The notes beneath the pieces were generated by a model, which was given only the letters and a program-made list of their open reading frames with translations, did no database searches and was not told the origin of the DNA. From Helcococcus kunzii ATCC 51366 (GTDB lineage: Bacteria > Bacillota > Clostridia > Tissierellales > Peptoniphilaceae), in NCBI RefSeq assembly GCF_000245755.1, contig NZ_JH601088.1, positions 1,548,534 through 1,610,276 on the forward strand: a DNA stretch of 61,743 nucleotides, written 5' to 3'. Shown here piece by piece: positions 36,976 through 46,762 of this stretch (position 1 is the first letter of the stretch; each line of letters opens with the position of its first letter). The position numbers and the translations under genes were made by a program.

Positions 36976-39900
36976 TGGAATCTTTATACCTTTGCTTTCT
37001 GTTGATATAGTATCCAATAGTCATTAGTAATAGACCAAATAGATAGAAATATCTAGTTCCAAATCCTCCCGTTTTTGGATATACCGCTTTGATATTTTTG
37101 ATTGTCTCAATAAATAATCCCGCTGTATCTCCATGTGTTAACTCTTGCTTACTATCTGCTTTTATCTTACCTTGTTGATCAATTTCGACTTTATATATTC
37201 GTCCATTTTCAACTAGATAAGGTCCGATTAAATCTTTATTTTTCACATAACCCTTAGGTGATATTGTTTCTTTTAGCCAGTAAACACCAGCCTCAATATC
37301 TTTGAACATTGCTACACCACCATTTTGTGTAGTTTGCTTTATGCCTGTAGCTTCCGCCTCTTCCTTAGGATTATATGCCGCAAATGCACTTTCTGTAGCT
37401 CTGTAAAGTTCAAACTCTACTCCATCAAGTTTTATACTATTATCTTTTGAATCAACCTTTGTGATTTGTAAATCAGGCTTAATGTAGTTTTTGATTTGAA
37501 CTGGTTGTGGTTCTAGGATTTCGTTTGAATTAATCACCTTACCATCTGGACCCTTGATACCATCTTCTGTAGCTGTGAATGGTCCATAAACAGTTTCAGC
37601 TACTTGATATCCATCAGCTCCCTCAACCTCTTTTAGATAAAACTTAATTTCTTCAAGCTCATAATCTGGATTTCTATGTGGTAAAGCTTCAAATATTATT
37701 TTACCTTCGCTATTTGTCGTTCTAACCACTGGCGAATCATTTGAAGGATCAGTTGCATTTGGCAATCTATTTTCTTTAACTGCTCTTAACTTCACTTCTG
37801 TACCATCTTCTCTATAGAATGTATCTTCTTCATATTGAGGAACCTCATAGTATAGAGCAAATTTTACATTTGGAAGTATTTGTTTAGTATCGCCATCTAT
37901 CTTTTCAAACACTAGTTTATTTGGTTCATTTACAATCTTAATTGCTATTGTATTCGCCTTACCAGACCCATCACTACCTTCTACCATTACTAAATCATTA
38001 GGACTTAATATCTTTCCATTCTCATAAATTAGAATACCTGTAGTATCCGCTTCATTTGAATGTTTTCTAATCCATGAAATGCTATTTGAAATTTTTCCCG
38101 TTGCTGAATCCTTTGATTCAACTATTTCAAATGTGTAATGTCCTGCAAATCTAATATAGCCGACAGGAGATAGTTCTTCATCTATTCTATATTTACCTGA
38201 TGTTAAACCTGTAAATATACCATATCTAACTTCAACCTTTGAGGCATCTGTATAATTTGTATATCTACCTGGTTGCGGAGTTATTTCGCTACCATCGATA
38301 TTTTTAATTTCGAATTTTGCACCGGAAATTGAACTCAAGCTCCCATCCGCATTTTTCTTAAGTTTTTGAACTCCTATCTCTGTAGTCTTTTCTTTATAGT
38401 TTGTCAATTCGTGATAAAGCTTACCTTCTCCAGATATTTCATCCGTTCCATTGAAATTAATCTTTCCATTTTCCTGAACGATTAAGCTAAGTAATCCAGG
38501 AACAGGATTATATCCACCTTTCGGAGCTGAAATTTCTTTAATGAAATAATTACCCGCACGAAGTTCGCCAAAATCTACAATACCATTCACATCAGAAGTA
38601 TATATCTTATCACTTACAACTTCAGTAACACCATCAGCGCCATATAGCTTAAATTGTGCACCTTGAAGTTTAATGTCATGATTATCACCATCGATTTTCA
38701 CAATTTTTACCGGCACAATCACTGGTACATTGTAGATTGTCTTGAATGGGTCATTCTTAGTAATCTCTCTACCACTTTGTGTAATCTTACCATCTATACC
38801 TACAGTGAATGTTTTCACAGGATTCTTTGGTGTTTCAAAACCTGTAGGTTTCTTAATTTCAATTAATTCATATTGACCAGGAACTAATCTTTCAAAGAAG
38901 ATTTTTCCATTGCTATCTGATGTCACATCACCATAATCCCTGTCTGGATTATATGGATCTTTGTAAATTTCACCATCTTTTCTTAATTGGAAAACTACAT
39001 CTTGTAATGGTTCTTGTGTCATAATATCTTTTTTAATAAAGTCTATCTCGTTTTGTGTATTTACAAAATCATATTCTAAGACTTCTCTATTTATTACATT
39101 TCTATTTCCACCATTACCTTCATAAAGTACAGAATAATTCCCATTGCTTGATGTTTCAATTATTCTATATTCATAAACTCGTCCACTATTGTCGAATGGT
39201 ATCAAGTTTGTATATGATTGTTTCCAATTTCCATCCTTTGTAAGTGTCTTTGGTCCATTTAATGGATCATCAATATATTGGCTATCTTCTTCTCCAACAA
39301 TTTTCTTTTGAAGTTTCACTTGAATGGATTCTGATGAATCTGGATTTACCGTACCATCCGCATTTTGCCAAATCTTACTAATATCTATACTAATGGATGG
39401 AGCACTTATCTTAGGCAATGGTAAATCCCATATAGTCGTGGATTTACTATTTGGTTGAAGTGTTGTCCTACCATTTGTATCGTACATCTTGCCAGGAACG
39501 AAATTAGGATCTTCCGTCTTCAGATTAACTTTATATATAAGCTCAATTTCTTGATCCTTACTTAAGTTAATATTGTTAAGTTCAATTCTATTGTCGGAAT
39601 AGTATCTCTCTATCGCAGCCATCACCTCTGAATCAATTGGCTTATCTCCAGAGTCTTTTAGCTGTATTGAACCCATTTGCAATGTTACCATTTCACCCAT
39701 TGGGTCAATTAGTCCACCGCCATTAACTGTTGGTGGATTTAACTCTTCAACTTGAGCTAATATTTGTGTCAAATAGGTACTAATATTATCTAAGTTTTGC
39801 GCATCAAAATAGTTGTTTTTTGATGAAGAGATACCAAACATTACTTCTAATGCTTCGGATCTTTTTGCATCTGGTGTAGTGGTACCAGAAATTGTTGAAT

Positions 39901-41377
39901 CTCCAATCTGAATACCTATTGTATACATCTGAGTGCCCGTATCTTTAATTAAAGTACCTTGTCCTATAGTTGCATAACCGTGGTTATTGATTAGTTTATA
40001 GCCATATCCATTATTTGGAAGAATGGTAGCACTTACTATAGATGTACCATTATAATAAAGTTTTTGAGTGTTTTGAGCATAATCAGCTGAATTATCATAT
40101 TTCTTCGTTTTATCTTGCACCCAATAATTATCATACGCATTATATGTTGCCATATATGGACTTCCAGTATTTCTAGTTGTTAAATAACCATAACCATCAT
40201 TATATAATAATTTTCCATTTACATAACCGTACGGATATCCTGAATTATAAGTTGATAGGTATCCAGTTCTATACCCAGCACTATTGTATTCATAGTACAA
40301 GTAATATCCATCACTTACAACTTGCTTTCTATAAGAATAATAATATGGAGTTACAAATCTATTACCTGTACCTATTTTTGTTGTTGTAAAGGTATATTTC
40401 CCATTTGCATCTATACCAGAAATAACTTTAGAGAATGTTGGTACCCCATCAGTAATTGTTACGATAATCTTATTATCAAACCCACTATTATTTAATAATT
40501 CTTGAGCTTTTTCAATTGCTATTTGTGTATAGGTACCACCTTGTTGAGATTGTCCTCTATCTGTTGGGATTGTTGTTGGTAATTTTTCAATTAACTTACT
40601 TGAATCATTTGTAAAATATGGATAACTGTAAGTATCAAATAAATCTGTACCATAAGTTACAAGTGCAGCCTTAACATTTTGATCTGTTAAAGATAATAAA
40701 TCTGTTAAGAAGCTTTTTGTAGCTTCATTTGCCGCTTGTAATCTAGACTTACCATTTGCATCAGTTTGTCTCATTGAGTTTGAGTTATCTAATACAACCA
40801 CAACTCCAGTTTTACTTGTTACCCTATTACCACTTACCTTCAAGTGAACTTCATACTCGCCAGGCACTCCAGTAGGTAGTATATATTTGTTTACGCCCGC
40901 AACATTTTTTAATGTTTGACCTTTATATGCCCCATCAAATTGATATAGTCCACGTAGATAATCTGGATTGCTATAGCTTTCCACAAAACCAGTATAGTTT
41001 TTCCTTGTGGTATATGCATATGGTGCCGTTACTGTTGAATTACTCTTTCGTGGATTGATTCCAGCAGGATAAAGTCCTGGTATTTCCGTACTTGGTATCG
41101 GTGGAATGCTTACAGTTGCAGCATTTGCACTCGCTCCTATATCTGCAGTTGCAGCAAATGAAGTAAACAAACTTCTAAACATCGATCTATTTAAAGAGTT
41201 GAATGTAGTCGTTGTTGTGTTTAATGCATTTGCTTGAGTTTTTGTAACCTCAGCAATTGTTGTTATACCATTTTCATCGACTTGAACTTGGAAAATCTTA
41301 TCTGATTTAATATAACCATCTGTTGGTTTTGTTTCTTCAAGTCTATAATAACCTTCTGTAATATCTGTAAACTTCAC
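36965..41377 (-). CDS. Giant pilus tip/ancillary protein, C-terminal part: VWA domain, Cna-B repeats, YPKTG
   Basis: A 1470-residue frame contiguous with 41432-44695 apart from one TAA. It starts with a Cna-B end (YYRLEETKPTDGY). It then has a von Willebrand A domain (about 180-560) with the MIDAS motif DNSNSM near 196, carrying a long Tyr/Gly-rich insertion (about 335-475). Six or so Cna-B/SpaA domains (about 650-1430) with E-boxes such as YELIEIKKPTGF and YWLKETISPKGY follow, and the sorting signal YPKTG with a hydrophobic helix is at the end. Tip pilins with VWA bind host matrix. The listed start is a GTG inside the gene, with no ribosome site. Confidence 0.85.
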   Translation of the reverse strand: MKFTDITEGYYRLEETKPTDGYIKSDKIFQVQVDENGITTIAEVTKTQANALNTTTTTFNSLNRSMFRSLFTSFAATADIGASANAATVSIPPIPSTEIPGLYPAGINPRKSNSTVTAPYAYTTRKNYTGFVESYSNPDYLRGLYQFDGAYKGQTLKNVAGVNKYILPTGVPGEYEVHLKVSGNRVTSKTGVVVVLDNSNSMRQTDANGKSRLQAANEATKSFLTDLLSLTDQNVKAALVTYGTDLFDTYSYPYFTNDSSKLIEKLPTTIPTDRGQSQQGGTYTQIAIEKAQELLNNSGFDNKIIVTITDGVPTFSKVISGIDANGKYTFTTTKIGTGNRFVTPYYYSYRKQVVSDGYYLYYEYNSAGYRTGYLSTYNSGYPYGYVNGKLLYNDGYGYLTTRNTGSPYMATYNAYDNYWVQDKTKKYDNSADYAQNTQKLYYNGTSIVSATILPNNGYGYKLINNHGYATIGQGTLIKDTGTQMYTIGIQIGDSTISGTTTPDAKRSEALEVMFGISSSKNNYFDAQNLDNISTYLTQILAQVEELNPPTVNGGGLIDPMGEMVTLQMGSIQLKDSGDKPIDSEVMAAIERYYSDNRIELNNINLSKDQEIELIYKVNLKTEDPNFVPGKMYDTNGRTTLQPNSKSTTIWDLPLPKISAPSISIDISKIWQNADGTVNPDSSESIQVKLQKKIVGEEDSQYIDDPLNGPKTLTKDGNWKQSYTNLIPFDNSGRVYEYRIIETSSNGNYSVLYEGNGGNRNVINREVLEYDFVNTQNEIDFIKKDIMTQEPLQDVVFQLRKDGEIYKDPYNPDRDYGDVTSDSNGKIFFERLVPGQYELIEIKKPTGFETPKNPVKTFTVGIDGKITQSGREITKNDPFKTIYNVPVIVPVKIVKIDGDNHDIKLQGAQFKLYGADGVTEVVSDKIYTSDVNGIVDFGELRAGNYFIKEISAPKGGYNPVPGLLSLIVQENGKINFNGTDEISGEGKLYHELTNYKEKTTEIGVQKLKKNADGSLSSISGAKFEIKNIDGSEITPQPGRYTNYTDASKVEVRYGIFTGLTSGKYRIDEELSPVGYIRFAGHYTFEIVESKDSATGKISNSISWIRKHSNEADTTGILIYENGKILSPNDLVMVEGSDGSGKANTIAIKIVNEPNKLVFEKIDGDTKQILPNVKFALYYEVPQYEEDTFYREDGTEVKLRAVKENRLPNATDPSNDSPVVRTTNSEGKIIFEALPHRNPDYELEEIKFYLKEVEGADGYQVAETVYGPFTATEDGIKGPDGKVINSNEILEPQPVQIKNYIKPDLQITKVDSKDNSIKLDGVEFELYRATESAFAAYNPKEEAEATGIKQTTQNGGVAMFKDIEAGVYWLKETISPKGYVKNKDLIGPYLVENGRIYKVEIDQQGKIKADSKQELTHGDTAGLFIETIKNIKAVYPKTGGFGTRYFYLFGLLLMTIGYYINRKQRYKDSTTN

Positions 41378-41431
41378 TATACCTTTATCATCAGAAACTG
41401 CTTTTGTTGTTTGATCTGATTTTGTCCAAAA

Positions 41432-44400
41432 TTAAGAAGAAGTATTTGATATATCAGGTTTCTTTTCTCCGATATAGAAAAGAGTAAATTCCGTACCCGC
41501 CAAAGGTGTACGACTTTCATCATTAATCATCTTATTGATTTGCAAATCGCCCTTCGCAAGTTTTCTTTTATTTTCAATATTGTACAATGTACCATCGTAA
41601 GTAAGACTATCATCAGCATCTATATCGCCAAGATATTCTATAGTTCCATCATATTTTATTTTAAATGGTCCTATCATTTCTCCACTATTTTGATATCCTG
41701 TTGGAGCAGAGATTTCTTTTACCCAATAGTAGGTATCACTGAATTTTGTATCATAATATCGATAATCTCTTTGTAAATTATCAAATTCTACAATACCATC
41801 ATAATCTGAAACTGCTTTTTGCTTAGTTGTTGTAGCTTTGCTTACATCATTCACACTACTCTTAAACAGTTCAAATTGAGCCCCTTGTAATGCGATTAGT
41901 TTATCTTCTGCTTTACCATCCGCATTATATTGTTTTTCTTTTCCGACTTTCTTAAATTTATATGTCGCTCTTTCTTTATTATTAATAACTGAAATTTCAG
42001 CCTTTTCTAATAAATTATTTACTATAGGTCTTGCTGTTGGTCTAGCTAAATAAACTAAACCTGTAGTCATACCATTTGAAGTACCTGAAAATCTACTTTC
42101 ATTTCCTGTCCAGTAGAATGTATTCTTTCCGTTAGTCATTTTTTCATCAAATTCTAAACCATATGTTAATTTGATTGATTGACCATTTGATACTTTCAAA
42201 CCTGTCGCTACTAGTTGATCACTTGACTTATCATATGTTAATTCGGCACCGTCCAAAACTCTGTTTGTTCCGAATGGTTCACCACCATAAACACCTTTGA
42301 TGAATTTTGAACCATCAAATTCAATATAGTAGAAAGAACCATCTGATGCCACCATACTATAATCATCTCTAGTAAATATGCCATCATGGCCAAGACTTAC
42401 ATTGAAATGATCCCCCATCACATCAGTTAATGTACCAGCAGTAATAGTTTGTCCTGGCTCTGCTTTTAGAATCACTTCCATCTTATAAGCATTATCGGAT
42501 TCGTGTCCTACTATTTGTTTACTGATAGTACCAACCTTAGTTGAACCTCTCATAATATCAACAACATGTGGATTTTCATTTCTCACTAAATCTGCATACA
42601 GACTTAGATAATTTTCAGCAAAATCACCTGTCTTCTCAACATTTGAATCTGTTTCAACATTCATTGGGAAGTCTGGTGAAGTAATCTTAAATACTCCCGA
42701 TTCATCTTTCTCAACCTTAAACACCCAGTATGAAAGTGGTTGAACAAATGTATCTGGTACTTCTATTTCTTCAATTCTATAATTACCTGGAATCAAATTA
42801 TCGAATTTGAATTGACTTAAATTAGCCCCAGATATTTCTTTTGAATACCCTGTATCACTTGTCACTCTAAATGTCGCGCCTGTTAATGGTTTATTATTTT
42901 CATCAACTTTATTTACAATAAGTTGAGCAGGTTGAACGACTGAAGTTAAAGTAATAGTCCCGTTTTTTGATAAGGTCGTATCTTTATCTAACCCCCAAAT
43001 TACATTTCCATAATTTGAATTTATCTTGAACTCATAAACATTTGTATTAAGAGCATAACCAATAGGTGGTATCTCTTCTTTTACAAAATACGTTTTTCCA
43101 ACATCAAATTTTCCTATGATTTCATTTGGTAAACTACTTGTATCCACTGAATGTACAAGAGTGTCTTGACTGTCAAAACTATCATTTCTATTTGTATCAA
43201 CATAAATATTTATCTTACCAGTGTTTAATACTTGACCAGAAGAATTTTGTCTTGTAATGCTTACGCTTGTAGCAGTATTTGGCACCTCGATAGATGAAGC
43301 AGACGGAGCTGCTGAAGGTGTCATATTCACTGTGGTTGTTATACTTGCATTTCCAAGGTAAGAATATCCATATCTTGTATTTTCAATATTTGATGTTGAT
43401 CTTATTGGATAAGTACTTTTTTCATTATATGTTCCCATAATTTTAATAATATATGGATTATTAATATATCCTGTATTAGGTCCAAAAGTTATACTTTTTG
43501 AAATCCCAGCTCCACTAACATTTACATAATCTTTTTCATAATATCTCGTATCACTCAAATCCGGATTAAAACTTGTTGGCATTAAAGTTGAAATATAAGA
43601 AAAATATGCATCTTTTATTTTATAAGCTTCTACACTTGTTACATTTGTGATAGCTGAATCAGAATAAATGTTGTAATTAAGTTTAAGACTTCCTAAATAT
43701 GGTGGAGTAGATCCAATATATCTGTTTACATAAATTATTTGTGTAAATGTATTATCGTTAGTATTAACTGATGCAATTGCGGACCCAATATTTGTACCAT
43801 TATTATCAGTAATAATACTCCACGCTGGTAAAGATGTAGTAATCTTTTCTTGCGCTCCATCACCAGTGTTCAATTCCCCTTTTTTAGCGATATATCCCCT
43901 ACCATTTGCATCAACAAAAACATCCCATTTTTGTTCTGTAGGCAAATATCCACTTGGCGCATATAATTCTCTGACTTCATAGTAAGTATTTCTTACTAAA
44001 TCTGAAAATACAATACTTCCTGAAGTGTTTGAAGCTACAGTTTTATAATTATCTGAAGATACTAAATTTGATAAAGAACTCCCTTTATAATAAATTCCAA
44101 AAACAGCACCTTTTAATTTCTCTGAACCATCTTGATTTGTTTTAATTAATTCAACTGAATTCAAAGCATTTGATGGCAACGCCATTGGTGAAGCCATTCT
44201 AAAACTTCTAGGAATCGGCGTAGACGTTAAATTAGAATCATCAGCTGGAGCTTTTTCTCCACCATCACTTGATTTTGGTTGAATGTTTAGACCTATATCT
44301 TCATTTGACTTTTCATTTGTTGTGTCTGATTTATTAGAACTAGAATTATCTGTCGCTTTATCATCTGATTTTTGAGTATCAGTTGATTGTTGCGTATCAA

Positions 44401-44695
44401 CAGTATCTTTCTTATCAGTTTCTGATGTACTAGTCTCATTTTTATCAGTTACTTGTTTGTCAGCGTCTGAAACCGGTTCTTTTTTATTTTCTTGTGAAAT
44501 AGCATCGTTCACTATTTCATTAGTATTTTCACCCGTGGTACTTGAGTTTTCTGAACCTTCAGTACTTGTCTCAACCGCGGTCTCCGTTATCTGACCTGAC
44601 TGCGTTTCTTTAGCAAACAATGTGTGTATTGGCACACTTGTAAGCAAAATAACTAAAGCAAGAATAAAAGACTTTATCCTTTTACGCTTCTTCAT
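41432..44695 (-). CDS. Giant pilus tip/ancillary protein, N-terminal part, ending at an in-frame TAA
   Basis: 1087 residues: basic signal peptide (1-29), a Ser/Thr/Glu/Asp low-complexity stalk (about 30-160), then Cna-B/SpaA domains (about 180-260, 590-690, 890-1000 and the start of one at 1060). Large beta-rich regions lie between, including an adhesin-like fold near 700-880 (AGTLTDVMGDHFNVSLG). TAA at 41432-41434 falls in the middle of a Cna-B domain, and the next codons in the same frame (FWTKSDQTTKAVSDDKGIV) complete it. The undisturbed protein would have about 2576 residues. A truncated product would be secreted without a sorting signal. AGGAGGG precedes the ATG. The Mga-like gene is divergent. 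Confidence 0.85.
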   Translation of the reverse strand: MKKRKRIKSFILALVILLTSVPIHTLFAKETQSGQITETAVETSTEGSENSSTTGENTNEIVNDAISQENKKEPVSDADKQVTDKNETSTSETDKKDTVDTQQSTDTQKSDDKATDNSSSNKSDTTNEKSNEDIGLNIQPKSSDGGEKAPADDSNLTSTPIPRSFRMASPMALPSNALNSVELIKTNQDGSEKLKGAVFGIYYKGSSLSNLVSSDNYKTVASNTSGSIVFSDLVRNTYYEVRELYAPSGYLPTEQKWDVFVDANGRGYIAKKGELNTGDGAQEKITTSLPAWSIITDNNGTNIGSAIASVNTNDNTFTQIIYVNRYIGSTPPYLGSLKLNYNIYSDSAITNVTSVEAYKIKDAYFSYISTLMPTSFNPDLSDTRYYEKDYVNVSGAGISKSITFGPNTGYINNPYIIKIMGTYNEKSTYPIRSTSNIENTRYGYSYLGNASITTTVNMTPSAAPSASSIEVPNTATSVSITRQNSSGQVLNTGKINIYVDTNRNDSFDSQDTLVHSVDTSSLPNEIIGKFDVGKTYFVKEEIPPIGYALNTNVYEFKINSNYGNVIWGLDKDTTLSKNGTITLTSVVQPAQLIVNKVDENNKPLTGATFRVTSDTGYSKEISGANLSQFKFDNLIPGNYRIEEIEVPDTFVQPLSYWVFKVEKDESGVFKITSPDFPMNVETDSNVEKTGDFAENYLSLYADLVRNENPHVVDIMRGSTKVGTISKQIVGHESDNAYKMEVILKAEPGQTITAGTLTDVMGDHFNVSLGHDGIFTRDDYSMVASDGSFYYIEFDGSKFIKGVYGGEPFGTNRVLDGAELTYDKSSDQLVATGLKVSNGQSIKLTYGLEFDEKMTNGKNTFYWTGNESRFSGTSNGMTTGLVYLARPTARPIVNNLLEKAEISVINNKERATYKFKKVGKEKQYNADGKAEDKLIALQGAQFELFKSSVNDVSKATTTKQKAVSDYDGIVEFDNLQRDYRYYDTKFSDTYYWVKEISAPTGYQNSGEMIGPFKIKYDGTIEYLGDIDADDSLTYDGTLYNIENKRKLAKGDLQINKMINDESRTPLAGTEFTLFYIGEKKPDISNTSS

Positions 44696-45157
44696 TTATC
44701 CCTCCTAGAAATGTATCTTTAGAAAATTACATTAAATATATTTCTTTTAATTAATTGATTATCAAACATTATATTTTTGCACAAAAAGAGAATTAACAAT
44801 TTCGACAAAAAAATAATGCGTTTAATGAAAAACATTACATTTTTGTAATATTTGTTAATCAAAATATGAAAATATTTTCTGTACCCTTATAATAATAACC
44901 TAATTCGTCATTTTTCGTGTGAAATTGAGAAAAATCGCGGTTATTTCACTATATCTGGGTATATTAATCCATGAAAAGTATACCATGTACAGAAAAATAA
45001 AATTATCATTATTACATAATTCTTACAAAATTGTGCAAATTTAATGTTAACATATCAAAATAAGATAAAAGTAGCATTATATTTATGTATAATATTTATT
45101 AATGTATAATAGAATACAGTGTATAAAACGCATTTCTTCAAAAGGGAGGTTTTTTTC
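44696..45157. promoter_or_regulatory. Divergent promoter region between the pilus operon and its likely regulator
   Basis: This 460-nt AT-rich gap holds TATAAT hexamers facing both genes: on the minus strand about 80 nt before 44695, and on the plus strand at two closely spaced sites about 45-65 nt before 45158. No gene is present. Mga-family regulators usually bind such upstream regions. I could not define an operator. Confidence 0.5.
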
Positions 45158-46663
45158 ATGAGAAGTTTATTGAATAATTCTGAAGAAAGAAGATTAACAC
45201 TTATCGAAATTTTATCTTTTTATTGTAATTCTGCGAAAAAAGATGAAGTTTTGAAAATTATGGATTATAAAGAGAATACCTTAAGATCGGATATAGATTA
45301 TATCAATGAGAAATATGAAAAAATTCTTAAATTGACATTATCTGCAAGTCATATCAATCTTGAATATTTCGACAATCAAAGTATTTCAACATTTTCTGAA
45401 ATTATTTTAGATAATCTTATTATATTTAAATTAGTTGAGAATATTTTTTTTGACAAATATTCATCTATTGAAGACTTATCATCTCATCTTTATAAAAGTC
45501 CTTCAACCGTTTATCGTTTAATCGATAAGTTTAACGAATCAGCTGGAAAATGCTACAATATTGGACTTGACACGAGAAACATTCACTTTACTGGTGATGA
45601 AAGAGATATAAGGGATTTTTTTATCCAGTTTTTTGCTGAGAAATATTCCCTGCAAAAATGGCCATTTAAAGACATTGACAAATCTTCAGTCCAAAATTTA
45701 ATAATTGAACTTAGTAAATTTTACAATGTAAAATTAAATTACTCAGATTTGGAAACTATGTGCTTAACTTGTGCGGTAAATATTTCAAGTTATTTAGATG
45801 GTTTTTCAATCAATGTAAAAGATGTAAATAGCATGTCTAAGAACATTTATCAAAAATATTTTGTTGATAGACAGCCACCACAAATTATAAAAAAAGAACT
45901 TGAAAATCTCGGACTTGATACAAGTTTCCAAAGCATTTACAATATTTTTCATAATTACATGCATAAGGATTTTATTTATAGTTTTGACTATTTCTTAAAT
46001 TTACCAATTGAATCGGACGAATATTTTGAAATAAGGAAATCTATACATTCACTTTTTAGAGTAATTTATAATTTAATAAAAGAATTTGACACACCAGTGA
46101 TCAATACAGATGAATTAGCAGTTATACTTCATAATGAATCTTTACTATTTGATTCAAGACCAAGAGCAAACTTCATTCTTTATAACGCTAATGAATTTTA
46201 TATAAAGAAGATGAAGCTTAATTATGAAAACTTAGTAAATGCTTCATACAAAGAATTAAAAAACTATTTAGTACATATGAAGGGTCATGCAGACGAGCAA
46301 GAAATCCATTATCTGATATATCGATTAATATCAACATGGATTGGACTAACGCCTAGAATAATTCTAAATAAAAAGAAAGTTAAAATATTAGTAGCAAGCT
46401 TAACAAACTTCCACCATTCAATAAGTATGAAAGAGTACCTAGAAACAATACTTTCTGATTTTATTGAAATAGACATATATGATGAACAAATCTTTGACGT
46501 AAAAAAAGTAGATGACCCAAAATACGATTTTGTAATAACCGACTTTAGCTTAAACTTAAAAAACGGTCCAGAATGGAAATACTTCCATGGAGACCAAAGC
46601 TACAATGACATAATGCAGATTTCACAAATCATCTATAAAAAATTCTTTGAGAAAAATAAATAG
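45158..46663 (+). CDS. Mga/AtxA-family transcriptional regulator
   Basis: A 501-residue cytoplasmic protein with two N-terminal helix-turn-helix regions: RRLTLIEILSFYCNSAKKDEVLKIM...TLRSDIDYIN (about 9-50) and SIEDLSSHLYKSPSTVYRLIDKFN (about 105-128). A long PRD-like helical middle and an EIIB-like C-terminal fold (KILVASLTNFHHSISMKEYLETIL, near 410) follow. This layout is that of Mga and AtxA, virulence activators. The ATG at 45158 follows GGGAGG; an earlier in-frame start at 45119 has none. It is divergent from the pilus genes, which are its likely targets. Confidence 0.85.
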   Translation: MRSLLNNSEERRLTLIEILSFYCNSAKKDEVLKIMDYKENTLRSDIDYINEKYEKILKLTLSASHINLEYFDNQSISTFSEIILDNLIIFKLVENIFFDKYSSIEDLSSHLYKSPSTVYRLIDKFNESAGKCYNIGLDTRNIHFTGDERDIRDFFIQFFAEKYSLQKWPFKDIDKSSVQNLIIELSKFYNVKLNYSDLETMCLTCAVNISSYLDGFSINVKDVNSMSKNIYQKYFVDRQPPQIIKKELENLGLDTSFQSIYNIFHNYMHKDFIYSFDYFLNLPIESDEYFEIRKSIHSLFRVIYNLIKEFDTPVINTDELAVILHNESLLFDSRPRANFILYNANEFYIKKMKLNYENLVNASYKELKNYLVHMKGHADEQEIHYLIYRLISTWIGLTPRIILNKKKVKILVASLTNFHHSISMKEYLETILSDFIEIDIYDEQIFDVKKVDDPKYDFVITDFSLNLKNGPEWKYFHGDQSYNDIMQISQIIYKKFFEKNK

Positions 46664-46673
46664 AAGTAAAGAA

Positions 46674-46725
46674 CAGGAGCTACGCAAATACTAAAAGTTA
46701 TTTTGCAACAGCTCCTGCTTTTTAT
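46674..46725 (+). terminator. Terminator of the Mga-like gene
   Basis: CAGGAGCT..GCAAATA pairs with TATTTTGC..AGCTCCTG and is followed by CTTTTTATT. It lies between convergent genes, so may also stop the Dlt-like operon. Confidence 0.8.
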
Positions 46726-46762
46726 TCTAATATTTACATGTAATTTTCAGACACTATAAATA

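Noticed and set aside
36965..44695. Genetic-code change with TAA read as sense
   Set aside because: Most genes in the window end in TAA at the expected family length, so general reassignment is excluded.
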